A stretch of 5,130 nt of DNA, from the NCBI GenBank assembly GCA_031552355.1, contig JAVBMO010000060.1:1-5130 (forward strand), in the 5' to 3' direction. Source of the DNA: JAVBMO01 sp031552355. Lineage in GTDB: Bacteria; Bacteroidota; Bacteroidia; Bacteroidales; P3. The notes below the pieces were generated by a model that did not search any database, was not told the DNA's origin, and was given only the letters and a program-made list of their open reading frames with translations. Below are positions 1-5,024 of this stretch, piece by piece. The translations under genes and the position numbers were made by a program. The stretch's first letter is position 1. Every line of letters begins with the position of its first letter.

Positions 1-192
1 CATTGGCATTTGGATGTAACCTTTAGGGAAGATGATTGCCGGGCAAGAAAAGGCAATGCGCCTGAAAATCTTTCAACCCTGAGGAAATTGGCTCTGCAAA
101 TAATAAAGGAACAGGATGATAAGTTAAGCATTAAGAAACGAAGACTAAAAGCCACATACGATATTGACTACTTGAAAAAGTTGGTCACATAA
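1..192 (+). CDS. ISAs1-family transposase, C-terminal 63 residues (5' partial)
   Basis: Frame 1 is open from the first base and reads HWHLDVTFREDDCRARKGNA, then APENLSTLRKLAL and SIKKRRLKATYDIDYLKKL before TAA at 190-192. This is the characteristic C-terminal signature of ISAs1/H-repeat DDE transposases (HWxLDVxFxEDxxRxRxGxAPxNxxxLRxxAL, then SIxxKRxKA). The enzyme cuts and joins element ends in IS transposition. The family's catalytic Glu normally lies a few residues before the HW motif, so it is expected just left of the window. The TTG at 10-12 is an internal Leu codon, not a start. No substitution of conserved residues is apparent in the visible part. Family members are usually about 370-400 aa, so most of the protein is missing because of the window edge. 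Confidence 0.92.
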   Translation, partial: HWHLDVTFREDDCRARKGNAPENLSTLRKLALQIIKEQDDKLSIKKRRLKATYDIDYLKKLVT

Positions 193-193
193 A

Positions 194-211
194 TTTCGTG
201 CGTTTGCCTTG
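194..211 (-). repeat. Probable right terminal inverted repeat of the ISAs1-family element
   Basis: Read inward from outside the element, this segment is CAAGGCAAACGCACGAAA. It resembles ISAs1-family ends, which typically start CAGGG and carry a CAAACGCA-like core. It lies immediately after the transposase stop codon, where the right end is expected. The mate repeat is outside the window, so this is a call by resemblance. Confidence 0.55.
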
Positions 212-226
212 ATAAAAAGAAGCAAA

Positions 227-260
227 TCTGCCATTTTTTCAAAAAAAATAATTACCTTTG
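227..260 (+). promoter_or_regulatory. Candidate promoter of the Xaa-Pro aminopeptidase gene
   Basis: TACCTTTG at 253-260 matches the Bacteroidota -7 consensus TAnnTTTG. The -33 side is weak: TCTG at 227-230, 22 bases upstream, is the nearest TTTG-like match. Transcription would start near 267 and leave a leader of about 90 bases that contains the hairpin at 274-312. The -7 box lies 41 bases outside the presumed IS end, so the promoter is chromosomal rather than supplied by the IS. Confidence 0.4.
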
Positions 261-273
261 AAAGTTCAACAGT

Positions 274-312
274 TTTAGCAAAAATCCTTTTAAACAAAAG
301 GTGTTTGCTGAA
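274..312 (+). other. Leader hairpin upstream of the aminopeptidase gene
   Basis: The arms are TTTAGCAAA (274-282) and TTTGCTGAA (304-312), with one T-G wobble at 276/310. An inner 6-bp stem CCTTTT (286-291) / AAAAGG (296-301) closes an AAAC loop. The two stems are separated by a small internal loop (AAT opposite TG). No T-run follows, so it is not a standard intrinsic terminator. It would lie inside the 5' untranslated leader if the promoter at 253-260 is used, 44 bases before the ATG. Its role is unknown; mRNA stability or regulation is possible. Confidence 0.45.
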
Positions 313-355
313 TTTCAAGAAAGATAAAAATTATCAACTTTAAAATACTAAAATC

Positions 356-1744
356 ATGTTTTCAGCAGAAACTTATATCAAGCGCAGAGAACAACTCTGC
401 AAAGATATTAAAACCGGATTGATCCTTATTCAAGGAAATACGGATTCGCCTTTCAGTTATCCTGCCAACACCTATTCTTTTCGTCAGGATGCTACTTTTC
501 TTTATTTTTTCGGCATCAAACAGCAGGACTTTTGGGGCGTGCTCGATTGCGAAACCGGCAAAGACTGGATTTTTGCCAACGATTTCAGCTTAGACGATAT
601 TATTTGGATGGGCGATGTGCCTAAGGTAAAAACTTTGGCGGCAAAAGTGGGTGTGAAAAACACAGGCAGCATGTCTGACTTGCAAACTTTTGTGGACAAC
701 GCTGTAAAAAAAGGACAAAAAATCCATTTTCTACCCCCTTACCGTGCCGAAGGCCAATTGGCTTTGTCGCACCTTTTGGGTATTAAAACCTGCCATTTAA
801 AAGCGTATGCTTCATTGGATTTGATTAACGCCTGTGTAAAACAACGTTCGGTAAAAAGTGAAGAAGAAATTGTGGAAATTGAAAAAGCCATTGAAACCGC
901 TTATTTGATGCACACCACAGCCATGAAAATGGCAAAACCCGGGTTTTATGAGTATGAAGTTGCCGGACGAATGGAAGGCATTGCATTGGAAGCCGGCGGC
1001 CCCGTGTCGTTTCCGGTTATTCTGACCATCAACGGGCAAACGCTTCACAATCACGAGCATGGAAACAAACTGAAAAAAGGCCGTATGATGCTAGCCGATG
1101 CCGGATGCGAAAACCTTGCAGGTTATTGCAGCGACATTACCCGCACAACGCCCGTTGGAGGAAAATTCGACCAACGTCAAAAAGAAATTTACGAAATTGT
1201 TTTGGATGCCAATCTGACGGCTACCCGTAACGCCAAAGCAGGCGTCCGTTATTTGGATGTACATTTAAAAGCTTGTACGGCACTGGTTTCCGGCTTAAAA
1301 GATTTGGGTTTGATGCGCGGTTCCGTTGCCGATGCTGTGGAAGCCGGCGCACATGCCATGTTTATGCCTCACGGGCTTGGCCACATGATGGGTTTGGATG
1401 TGCATGATATGGAAAATTACGGTGAGAATAATGTCGGATACGACAAAGAAACACCCCGTTCCACCAAATTAGGCCAATCGGGCTTGCGTATGGGACGCAA
1501 ATTGCAACCAGGCTTTGTAGTAACCAATGAACCCGGCTGCTATTTTATCCCGGCATTGATTGACAAATGGAAAGCAGAGGGCATTTGCAAAGACTTTATC
1601 AATTTTGAAAAAGTGGAAGCCTTCAAAGATTTTGGCGGTATCCGCCTGGAAGATGATATTTTAATAACCAAAACCGACGCGCGGGTTCTTGGAAAATCAA
1701 TTCCCAAAACCGTTGCAGAAGTGGAAGAAATGTGCGCAAAATAA
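356..1744 (+). CDS. pepP: Xaa-Pro aminopeptidase (M24B, aminopeptidase P type)
   Basis: This 462-aa cytoplasmic metalloenzyme should remove N-terminal residues that precede proline. An N-terminal creatinase/AMP-N-like domain (about residues 5-155) precedes the pita-bread catalytic domain (about 165-445). All five expected metal ligands are visible: D248 (ADAGCE), D260 (CSDITRT), H343 (PHGLGH), E392 (TNEPGC) and E432 (GIRLED). H231 (LHNHEH) and H350 (DVHD) match conserved active-site histidines. The two ligand aspartates are 12 residues apart instead of the 11 in E. coli PepP, a spacing I recall from Bacteroidota homologues. There is no signal peptide. The length is usual for the family, and the start is the first ATG, with an A-rich leader and no Shine-Dalgarno. 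It is a single gene with its own promoter candidate and terminator. The M24B family is near certain; X-Pro specificity rather than prolidase (X-Pro dipeptidase) activity is inferred. Confidence 0.95.
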   Translation: MFSAETYIKRREQLCKDIKTGLILIQGNTDSPFSYPANTYSFRQDATFLYFFGIKQQDFWGVLDCETGKDWIFANDFSLDDIIWMGDVPKVKTLAAKVGVKNTGSMSDLQTFVDNAVKKGQKIHFLPPYRAEGQLALSHLLGIKTCHLKAYASLDLINACVKQRSVKSEEEIVEIEKAIETAYLMHTTAMKMAKPGFYEYEVAGRMEGIALEAGGPVSFPVILTINGQTLHNHEHGNKLKKGRMMLADAGCENLAGYCSDITRTTPVGGKFDQRQKEIYEIVLDANLTATRNAKAGVRYLDVHLKACTALVSGLKDLGLMRGSVADAVEAGAHAMFMPHGLGHMMGLDVHDMENYGENNVGYDKETPRSTKLGQSGLRMGRKLQPGFVVTNEPGCYFIPALIDKWKAEGICKDFINFEKVEAFKDFGGIRLEDDILITKTDARVLGKSIPKTVAEVEEMCAK

Positions 1745-1759
1745 TTTTGCAGCTTTCCC

Positions 1760-1799
1760 AAAAAAAATAGGCTGTCCGTGTGGATAGCCTATTTTTTTT
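1760..1799 (+). terminator. Intrinsic terminator after the aminopeptidase gene
   Basis: An 18-bp stem pairs 1760-1777 with 1782-1799, with one G-T wobble (1774/1785) and a GTGT loop. The GC-richer core is TAGGCTGTCC / GGATAGCCTA, flanked by eight A and eight T. It begins 16 bases after the aminopeptidase stop. The symmetric A and T runs would let it act on both strands, although no opposing gene needs it here. Confidence 0.9.
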
Positions 1800-1811
1800 C
1801 AATATTTTTTT

Positions 1812-1829
1812 CGACGACACAGTTCGTCG
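1812..1829. repeat. Short inverted repeat upstream of the 126-aa gene (possible operator)
   Basis: CGACGA (1812-1817) and TCGTCG (1824-1829) are perfect inverted copies around a 6-base spacer. They lie where the -33 region of the promoter at 1841-1848 would be and are GC-richer than the surroundings. There is no T-run, so it is not a terminator. A regulator-binding site is a guess from position alone. Confidence 0.35.
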
Positions 1830-1840
1830 TTCTGCTGTTT

Positions 1841-1848
1841 TAGTTTTG
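1841..1848 (+). promoter_or_regulatory. Candidate -7 box for the 126-aa gene
   Basis: TAGTTTTG fits the Bacteroidota -7 consensus TAnnTTTG and lies 27 bases before the ATG at 1876, giving a leader of about 20 bases. No TTTG is present at the proper -33 distance. That area is occupied by the CGACGA/TCGTCG inverted repeat. Confidence 0.4.
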
Positions 1849-1875
1849 CATCATAAACTTAAAAATACAAAAGCC

Positions 1876-2256
1876 ATGAAAATGCAATACATTGAAAAAA
1901 AACACTCCATCCACAACTGGGGATTTTGGCAAAAAGAATTGGTGCAAGCCCTATCTACATTCAAACAAAAAATGGGTTGCATGCCTTCTTATATTTTGGC
2001 GAATGAACACACACTTTCAAAAATAGATTTTTTGGTAAATGTGACAAATTCCAATAGCCGGATTTATAAAAACAGTGAAAATAAAAGCAATAAAATCAGG
2101 CTTACCCATTTTATTTTTGAAAAGCAATTGATTGATTTTGTATTCGACAATCAAATTGGTGAACAGAATTTTGTGTTGGCTTATGACTCTTTTTTTGAAA
2201 ATGAAAAAGCCACAGAAACCCAAATATCGAAACATATAAGGCTTGCTGTGGCGTAA
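1876..2256 (+). CDS. Hypothetical protein, 126 aa
   Basis: I do not recognise a named family. The protein is soluble-looking, with no signal peptide, membrane segment, cysteine cluster or known catalytic motif. The N-terminal part has an aromatic helix-like stretch (HNWGFWQKELVQAL, residues 13-26), then GCMPSYILANEHTLSKIDFL (34-53). An Asn/Ser/Lys-rich linker lies around 56-73, followed by an alternating hydrophobic part ending QNFVLAYDSFF (97-107). The reading frame is open back to a GTG at 1780, but that start falls inside the aminopeptidase terminator and would add a low-quality Phe-rich stretch. ATG at 1876 fits the -7 box and A-rich leader better; ATG at 1882 is possible. It ends 14 bases before the stop of the convergent nitroreductase, with no obvious terminator between. 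Its length, AT-typical codon use and own promoter suggest a real gene. Confidence 0.72.
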   Translation: MKMQYIEKKHSIHNWGFWQKELVQALSTFKQKMGCMPSYILANEHTLSKIDFLVNVTNSNSRIYKNSENKSNKIRLTHFIFEKQLIDFVFDNQIGEQNFVLAYDSFFENEKATETQISKHIRLAVA

Positions 2257-2270
2257 GAGTATTGAATTTA

Positions 2271-3020
2271 TTAATTTAGAAAACCCTGATCTTTTAAAAA
2301 CTGTATCAACTTTTTTGAAATACTGACCGAAATTTCTTTCGTATAACGTTTTTTTGTAAATACTTGAGCCAAATTTTCGACATCATTGATTTTTACAAAA
2401 TTTTTGGATTCTTCAAGATTTTCCTTTTCAGCATACAATTCATTTATTTTTTCTGAAGAATATTGATTGTATTTTTCAAAGTGAACAACACCTTCCAAAG
2501 GCAAACGATCGGTTAAGGCAGGATTCTCATCAGGGTATCCCATTGTAACACAAGCTATAGGAATAACCCCTTCGGGTAATTGCAACAATTCGGCAATTTC
2601 CGGCACACTGTAATTTACTGTTCCTAAATAGCAGGTTCCCAAACCTTTTTCTTCGGCTGCAATGCAAATATTTTGAGTAACAATTGTCGCATCGATCGTG
2701 GCAGTCAAAAACCACAAAAAATTGTCGTATGATTTTTCCGCATTGCGCTGTTCGCACCACTTGTGGAAACGGTTTACATCAGCACAAATGGTTAAAACCA
2801 CCGGCGCATCGGCTACCATTTTTTGTCCGAAATGAAGTTTACATAATGCTTGTCGTTTGTCTTCATCTTGGGTAACTATCACACTATACAACTGCATATT
2901 TCCTGTATTAGCGCCTCGAATACCGGCCTGCAAGATTTCTGTAAGCACGTCGGATTCTATATTCCGTTTTTGGTATTTCCGAATACTTTTATGCGATAGA
3001 AGATTTTCTAATGTTTCCAT
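2271..3020 (-). CDS. NfsA/FRP-type FMN-dependent NAD(P)H nitroreductase
   Basis: This 249-aa flavoenzyme of the nitroreductase superfamily should transfer electrons from NAD(P)H through FMN to nitroaromatics, quinones or free flavin. The N-terminal HKSIRKY (residues 10-16) is the usual FMN phosphate/ribityl-binding HxSxRxF/Y motif. NTGNMQ (38-43) matches the NfsA/FRP (A)xxSGNxQ segment at the flavin. EEKGLGTCYLG (123-133) is the conserved glycine turn. GYPDENPALTDRLPLEGVVH (161-180) is the subgroup-defining motif with the FMN-contacting Arg/Lys region. The C-terminal part (about 185-249) is Lys/Glu-rich and helical, as in NfsA-like proteins where it lines the dimer and NADPH site. There is no signal peptide, so it is cytoplasmic. 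The length matches the 240-250 aa typical of NfsA. The gene stands alone, convergent with the 126-aa gene and divergent from tRNA-Lys. The physiological substrate cannot be told from sequence. Confidence 0.93.
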   Translation of the reverse strand: METLENLLSHKSIRKYQKRNIESDVLTEILQAGIRGANTGNMQLYSVIVTQDEDKRQALCKLHFGQKMVADAPVVLTICADVNRFHKWCEQRNAEKSYDNFLWFLTATIDATIVTQNICIAAEEKGLGTCYLGTVNYSVPEIAELLQLPEGVIPIACVTMGYPDENPALTDRLPLEGVVHFEKYNQYSSEKINELYAEKENLEESKNFVKINDVENLAQVFTKKRYTKEISVSISKKLIQFLKDQGFLN

Positions 3021-3073
3021 ATATTTTTGTGAGTCAAATCGTTTTTAAATATTTTGTAAAGCTAAAACCTTGC

Positions 3074-3081
3074 CAAAATTA
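3074..3081 (-). promoter_or_regulatory. Candidate -7 box for the nitroreductase gene
   Basis: On the minus strand this is TAATTTTG, matching TAnnTTTG, 53 bases upstream of the start codon. No clear TTTG is found at the -33 distance. The identical octamer precedes the C1 peptidase gene (4942-4949). Confidence 0.38.
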
Positions 3082-3167
3082 CGATTTTTTCAAAAGTGAT
3101 TTGTTGTATGAAGCTGACATTTAAAAAGTTTTTCGCACAAATCCACAAAGGATACAAAATTTTGATG

Positions 3168-3175
3168 TAAATTTG
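3168..3175 (+). promoter_or_regulatory. Candidate -7 box for tRNA-Lys
   Basis: TAAATTTG matches the Bacteroidota -7 consensus and ends 11 bases before the first base of the tRNA, which predicts a very short 5' extension for RNase P to remove. The -33 region is not a good match. Confidence 0.5.
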
Positions 3176-3186
3176 CAATTGAAAAT

Positions 3187-3259
3187 GTCTTCGTAGCTCA
3201 GCTGGTAGAGCAAATGACTCTTAATCATTGGGTCCGGGGTTCGAGTCCCCGCGAGGACA
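3187..3259 (+). tRNA. tRNA-Lys (anticodon CTT)
   Basis: A complete cloverleaf can be drawn. The acceptor stem is GTCTTCG (3187-3193) with CGAGGAC (3252-3258), including one T-G pair. The D stem is GCTC/GAGC (3196-3199, 3208-3211). The anticodon stem is AATGA/TCATT (3213-3217, 3225-3229) around the loop CTCTTAA. The T stem is CGGGG/CCCCG (3235-3239, 3247-3251) with loop TTCGAGT. The anticodon CTT at 3220-3222 reads AAG (Lys). The discriminator base is A at 3259. CCA is not encoded (next bases CTG), so it must be added after transcription. All stems are fully paired, so the gene looks functional. Confidence 0.97.
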
Positions 3260-3262
3260 CTG

Positions 3263-3298
3263 AAAAAAAGAGGGTTATGAAAATAACTCTCTTTTTTT
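3263..3298 (+). terminator. Intrinsic terminator of tRNA-Lys
   Basis: A 16-bp stem pairs 3263-3278 with 3283-3298 around a GAAA (GNRA-type) tetraloop, with one G-T pair (3273/3288). It is flanked by seven A and seven T, and starts four bases after the tRNA's last base. Confidence 0.9.
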
Positions 3299-3331
3299 AT
3301 TCCTTGAAAAATACGGGTTCTATAAGGATTG

Positions 3332-3360
3332 TGTTCTCAAATGTGTTACCCATGAGAACA
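3332..3360. repeat. Inverted repeat, 8-bp arms, 13-base loop
   Basis: TGTTCTCA (3332-3339) and TGAGAACA (3353-3360) are perfect inverted copies. It lies between the tRNA terminator and the doubtful ORF at 3404, with no T-run following. Function is unknown. Confidence 0.45.
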
Positions 3361-3365
3361 ACCAT

Positions 3366-3395
3366 AGAGGCGATTTGTTACAAGTAAAAGCCTCT
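3366..3395. repeat. Inverted repeat, 6-bp arms
   Basis: AGAGGC (3366-3371) and GCCTCT (3390-3395) are inverted copies; a small TTGT/ACAA pair (3375-3378, 3380-3383) lies between them. It follows the previous inverted repeat by five bases. Arms this short could arise by chance. Confidence 0.3.
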
Positions 3396-3403
3396 CAAAA
3401 ACA

Positions 3404-3601
3404 ATGAATTTCCAATCAAGTTACGAATTACTAAAGACAGAAGCGGCAGTATATCAATTTAGGTGTATCCGTTTTACCTATTCACTGGGATTTTGTAAAA
3501 ATCAACCTAAGTCCAATTGCCCAAGTAGATTCCATATTCAAAAGATAATTGCAGAAAAGGCAGTTGAGTATCTGACAAATAAGTTAAAGTGTAAAAACTA
3601 A
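3404..3601 (+). CDS. Doubtful small ORF, 65 aa
   Basis: ATG at 3404 opens 65 codons ending in TAA at 3599-3601. The C-terminal third (KIIAEKAVEYLTNKLKCKN) looks like an amphipathic Lys-rich helix. The middle (residues about 17-45) is Cys/Phe/Arg-rich and less convincing. The alternative frame reads more naturally across 3435-3545, so this ORF may be partly a shadow of a decayed gene, with the real frame shifting near 3545. No -7 box or known motif is found. A strong hairpin begins 7 bases after the stop, which is the main support for a real gene. Confidence 0.25.
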   Translation: MNFQSSYELLKTEAAVYQFRCIRFTYSLGFCKNQPKSNCPSRFHIQKIIAEKAVEYLTNKLKCKN

Positions 3602-3607
3602 AAATTG

Positions 3608-3639
3608 AAAGAGGAGCAAATTTGAATTTGCTCCTCTTT
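3608..3639. terminator. Perfect 15-bp hairpin, probable terminator between the small ORF and the C1 peptidase gene
   Basis: AAAGAGGAGCAAATT (3608-3622) and AATTTGCTCCTCTTT (3625-3639) are perfect inverted copies, with two bases between. The T tract is short on the + strand (TTTGAAAAA). On the - strand the tail is richer in T (TTTCAATTTTTAG), so it more likely ends the leftward peptidase transcript, 71 bases past that stop codon. It may serve both directions. Confidence 0.7.
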
Positions 3640-3710
3640 GAAAAATCTAATATTCTAGTCGTTGTAAAAGTCTAAATTATTTTAACGCCTTTTCTCTGCT
3701 TAGTTATTGA

Positions 3711-4901
3711 CTACAATCCCATTTTCTTTCTAAGGTCTTTGTTAATGGCGTTTTTGTTTACCAAAACATCCATGGTTTTGTATCTCACAAAAGCTTCGGA
3801 AGCGTAGAAAAATCCTTTTTTCACGTGTTCGGTTCCCCAAGAATTTTTCACAATATAGTATTTCGCGTTATTTTGGTCTTTCGCAATTCCTACGATTTCC
3901 ATACCGTGGTCGTCGGTGGTTTCAAAATTGTCGAAAGCCTCTTGGCGGATTTCCGGAGTAATTGTTCTTTCTTTTACCGGGGCGTCAAACTTATACAATT
4001 GAGCAGCTTTTTCCGTGGCGCTTAGTTTTTCCCAACGTTCGCGTTCAGTTCCTTCGGCTTCGGGTTTGTCTTCGTCAGGAACAATGGCAACGCCGTTTCT
4101 CCAAGAAAATCCTTTTTCGCTAACATCGGCAGCCCAAGTAATATTGTAACCGGCATTCAAACTTTCGTCAATGATTTTCATCATATCGTCCAAAGGCACA
4201 TTGTAAACTTGTTCAAATTCCCAGTTGTCGGGAACTTCCAAAATAAATTTAGTGAAAAACGGGTGGTGTGTGAAAGAAGTAACTTCCACATAATCATCCC
4301 AATTCAAACCCAAAGACTCTGCAAATGTCATGGGTGTATATTTTTTGCCTTTGTAAGTAAATTCTGTTGGAACAGGCCCCAAATAGGCATCCAAAATACC
4401 ATTTAATACTTTTTTCCAGGCGGAACTTGGCTTTTTGCTTTCAGCAACGGATTTTGCAAAAGATTCTATGGCTTTGTCCAATTCGGCGTGAATGTGTTTG
4501 CTTTCGCCATATTCCAAGCCTTTATAAGCTTCTTCGGGCACAATACCATATTTTTTAATCATGTTGGGAATATCGTGAGCCGCTCCGCCACCGCCAAAAT
4601 TCATATGGCCGTGGAAACGAATATATTTTTCCGCTTTTTCTTCGTAGGCTTTTCTTACAATATACATTTCGGACAAATCATATTCGCCTTTTCCGGTTCT
4701 CAAAAGTTCCGATTCCACCATTGCCAAAGCCGAAAAGCTCCAGCAGGTTCCTGATTTATATTGATCTTTTACCGAAGTACATTTGTTCTCTTTTACGGTG
4801 GTGAATTCGTATCCTTTTTTAGCTATTTTTGTGGTATCTTGAGCATACGTAGCCGAAAAAAGGAAAGCTGCGGACAATACCGATAATACTATTTTTTTCA
4901 T
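3711..4901 (-). CDS. Secreted C1B (bleomycin hydrolase/PepC-like) cysteine peptidase
   Basis: This 396-aa papain-fold peptidase belongs to the aminopeptidase C/bleomycin hydrolase branch. The catalytic set is complete: Q47 (DQYKSGTCW, oxyanion hole), C53, H332 (DDHGMEIVG) and N353 (KNSWGT). The insert between Cys and His is far longer than in papain, as in PepC. Unlike cytoplasmic PepC (about 440-450 aa) it starts with a Sec signal peptide: MKK, a hydrophobic core at residues 4-17, then likely cleavage after Ala20 in ATYA before Gln21. No lipobox Cys is present, so it should be free in the periplasm or exported. The C-terminus ends DLRKKMGL; in the family the C-terminal tail reaches into the active cleft and limits cleavage to aminopeptidase action, but whether that holds here is inferred. 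Loops at about 275-330 are Glu/Lys-rich. It is a single gene with its own promoter candidate and terminator hairpin. Confidence 0.93.
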   Translation of the reverse strand: MKKIVLSVLSAAFLFSATYAQDTTKIAKKGYEFTTVKENKCTSVKDQYKSGTCWSFSALAMVESELLRTGKGEYDLSEMYIVRKAYEEKAEKYIRFHGHMNFGGGGAAHDIPNMIKKYGIVPEEAYKGLEYGESKHIHAELDKAIESFAKSVAESKKPSSAWKKVLNGILDAYLGPVPTEFTYKGKKYTPMTFAESLGLNWDDYVEVTSFTHHPFFTKFILEVPDNWEFEQVYNVPLDDMMKIIDESLNAGYNITWAADVSEKGFSWRNGVAIVPDEDKPEAEGTERERWEKLSATEKAAQLYKFDAPVKERTITPEIRQEAFDNFETTDDHGMEIVGIAKDQNNAKYYIVKNSWGTEHVKKGFFYASEAFVRYKTMDVLVNKNAINKDLRKKMGL

Positions 4902-4941
4902 TTTTAATCTGTTAATGGTTGTATTATTTTAATCTTTAATG

Positions 4942-4973
4942 CAAAATTAAACGTTTTCTATGAATTTAAGAAA
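4942..4973 (-). promoter_or_regulatory. Candidate promoter of the C1 peptidase gene
   Basis: On the minus strand TAATTTTG (4949-4942) is a full -7 match. TTTC (4973-4970), a one-base variant of the -33 TTTG, lies 20 bases upstream. The predicted start near 4935 leaves a leader of about 33 bases, A/T-rich and without a Shine-Dalgarno. Confidence 0.5.
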
Positions 4974-5024
4974 CAGTTGTTTTTGGTTTTAACCTGAGTT
5001 CGATGTAAGAAAAAAGATAAAAGA

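Larger units (their letters stand above)
1..211 (+). mobile_element. Right end of an ISAs1-family insertion sequence (left part outside window)
   Basis: The transposase C-terminus at 1-192 is followed after 1 base by an 18-base segment (194-211) that resembles an ISAs1-family terminal inverted repeat, so the element probably ends at about 211. The left end, most of the transposase and the left target duplication lie outside the window. The duplication should be the 8-10 bases just after 211 (starting ATAAAAAGAA) but cannot be confirmed without the other side. No frameshift or internal stop is visible in this part, so the copy may be intact. The family assignment is solid; the exact boundary is inferred. 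Confidence 0.75.
3300..3548 (+). pseudogene. Possible decayed coding sequence downstream of tRNA-Lys
   Basis: One reading frame gives two protein-like stretches broken by stops. The first, about 3300-3404, reads YGFYKDCVLKCVTHENN then HRGDLLQVKASQKQ, with TGA at 3405-3407. A second stop (TAA) is at 3432-3434. The second stretch, 3435-3545, reads QYINLGVSVLPIHWDFVKIN then LSPIAQVDSIFKR, with TAA at 3546-3548. The first stretch has no ATG. The pattern suggests a gene fragment that has collected stop codons, but no family is recognised and chance cannot be excluded for stretches this short. Confidence 0.25.

Noticed and set aside
812..1060. Minus-strand ORF of 82 aa inside the aminopeptidase gene
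   Set aside because: It is fully antisense to a conserved catalytic-domain gene and is Phe/His/Cys-rich as expected of a shadow frame. The same applies to the ORFs at 502-699, 1540-1761 and 1623-1820.
1097..1135. 12-residue spacing between the metal-ligand aspartates D248 and D260 in the aminopeptidase as a novelty
   Set aside because: E. coli PepP has 11, but one extra residue here is, as far as I recall, common in Bacteroidota M24B enzymes, and all ligands are kept.
1780..1875. N-terminal extension of the 126-aa protein from a GTG at 1780 (158 aa)
   Set aside because: The start lies inside the aminopeptidase terminator hairpin, upstream of the -7 box at 1841-1848, and the added residues are a Phe-rich translation of the T-run.
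3187..3300. tRNA-Lys as the attachment site of an integrated element
   Set aside because: No second copy of the tRNA 3' end (TTCGAGTCCCCGCGAGGAC) and no integrase gene is present in the window, and the tRNA is intact with its own terminator.
4209..4754. Plus-strand ORFs of 63-88 aa antisense to the C1 peptidase
   Set aside because: They are shadow frames of a well-supported gene, have no promoter match and show an atypical Phe/Ile/Cys-rich composition.
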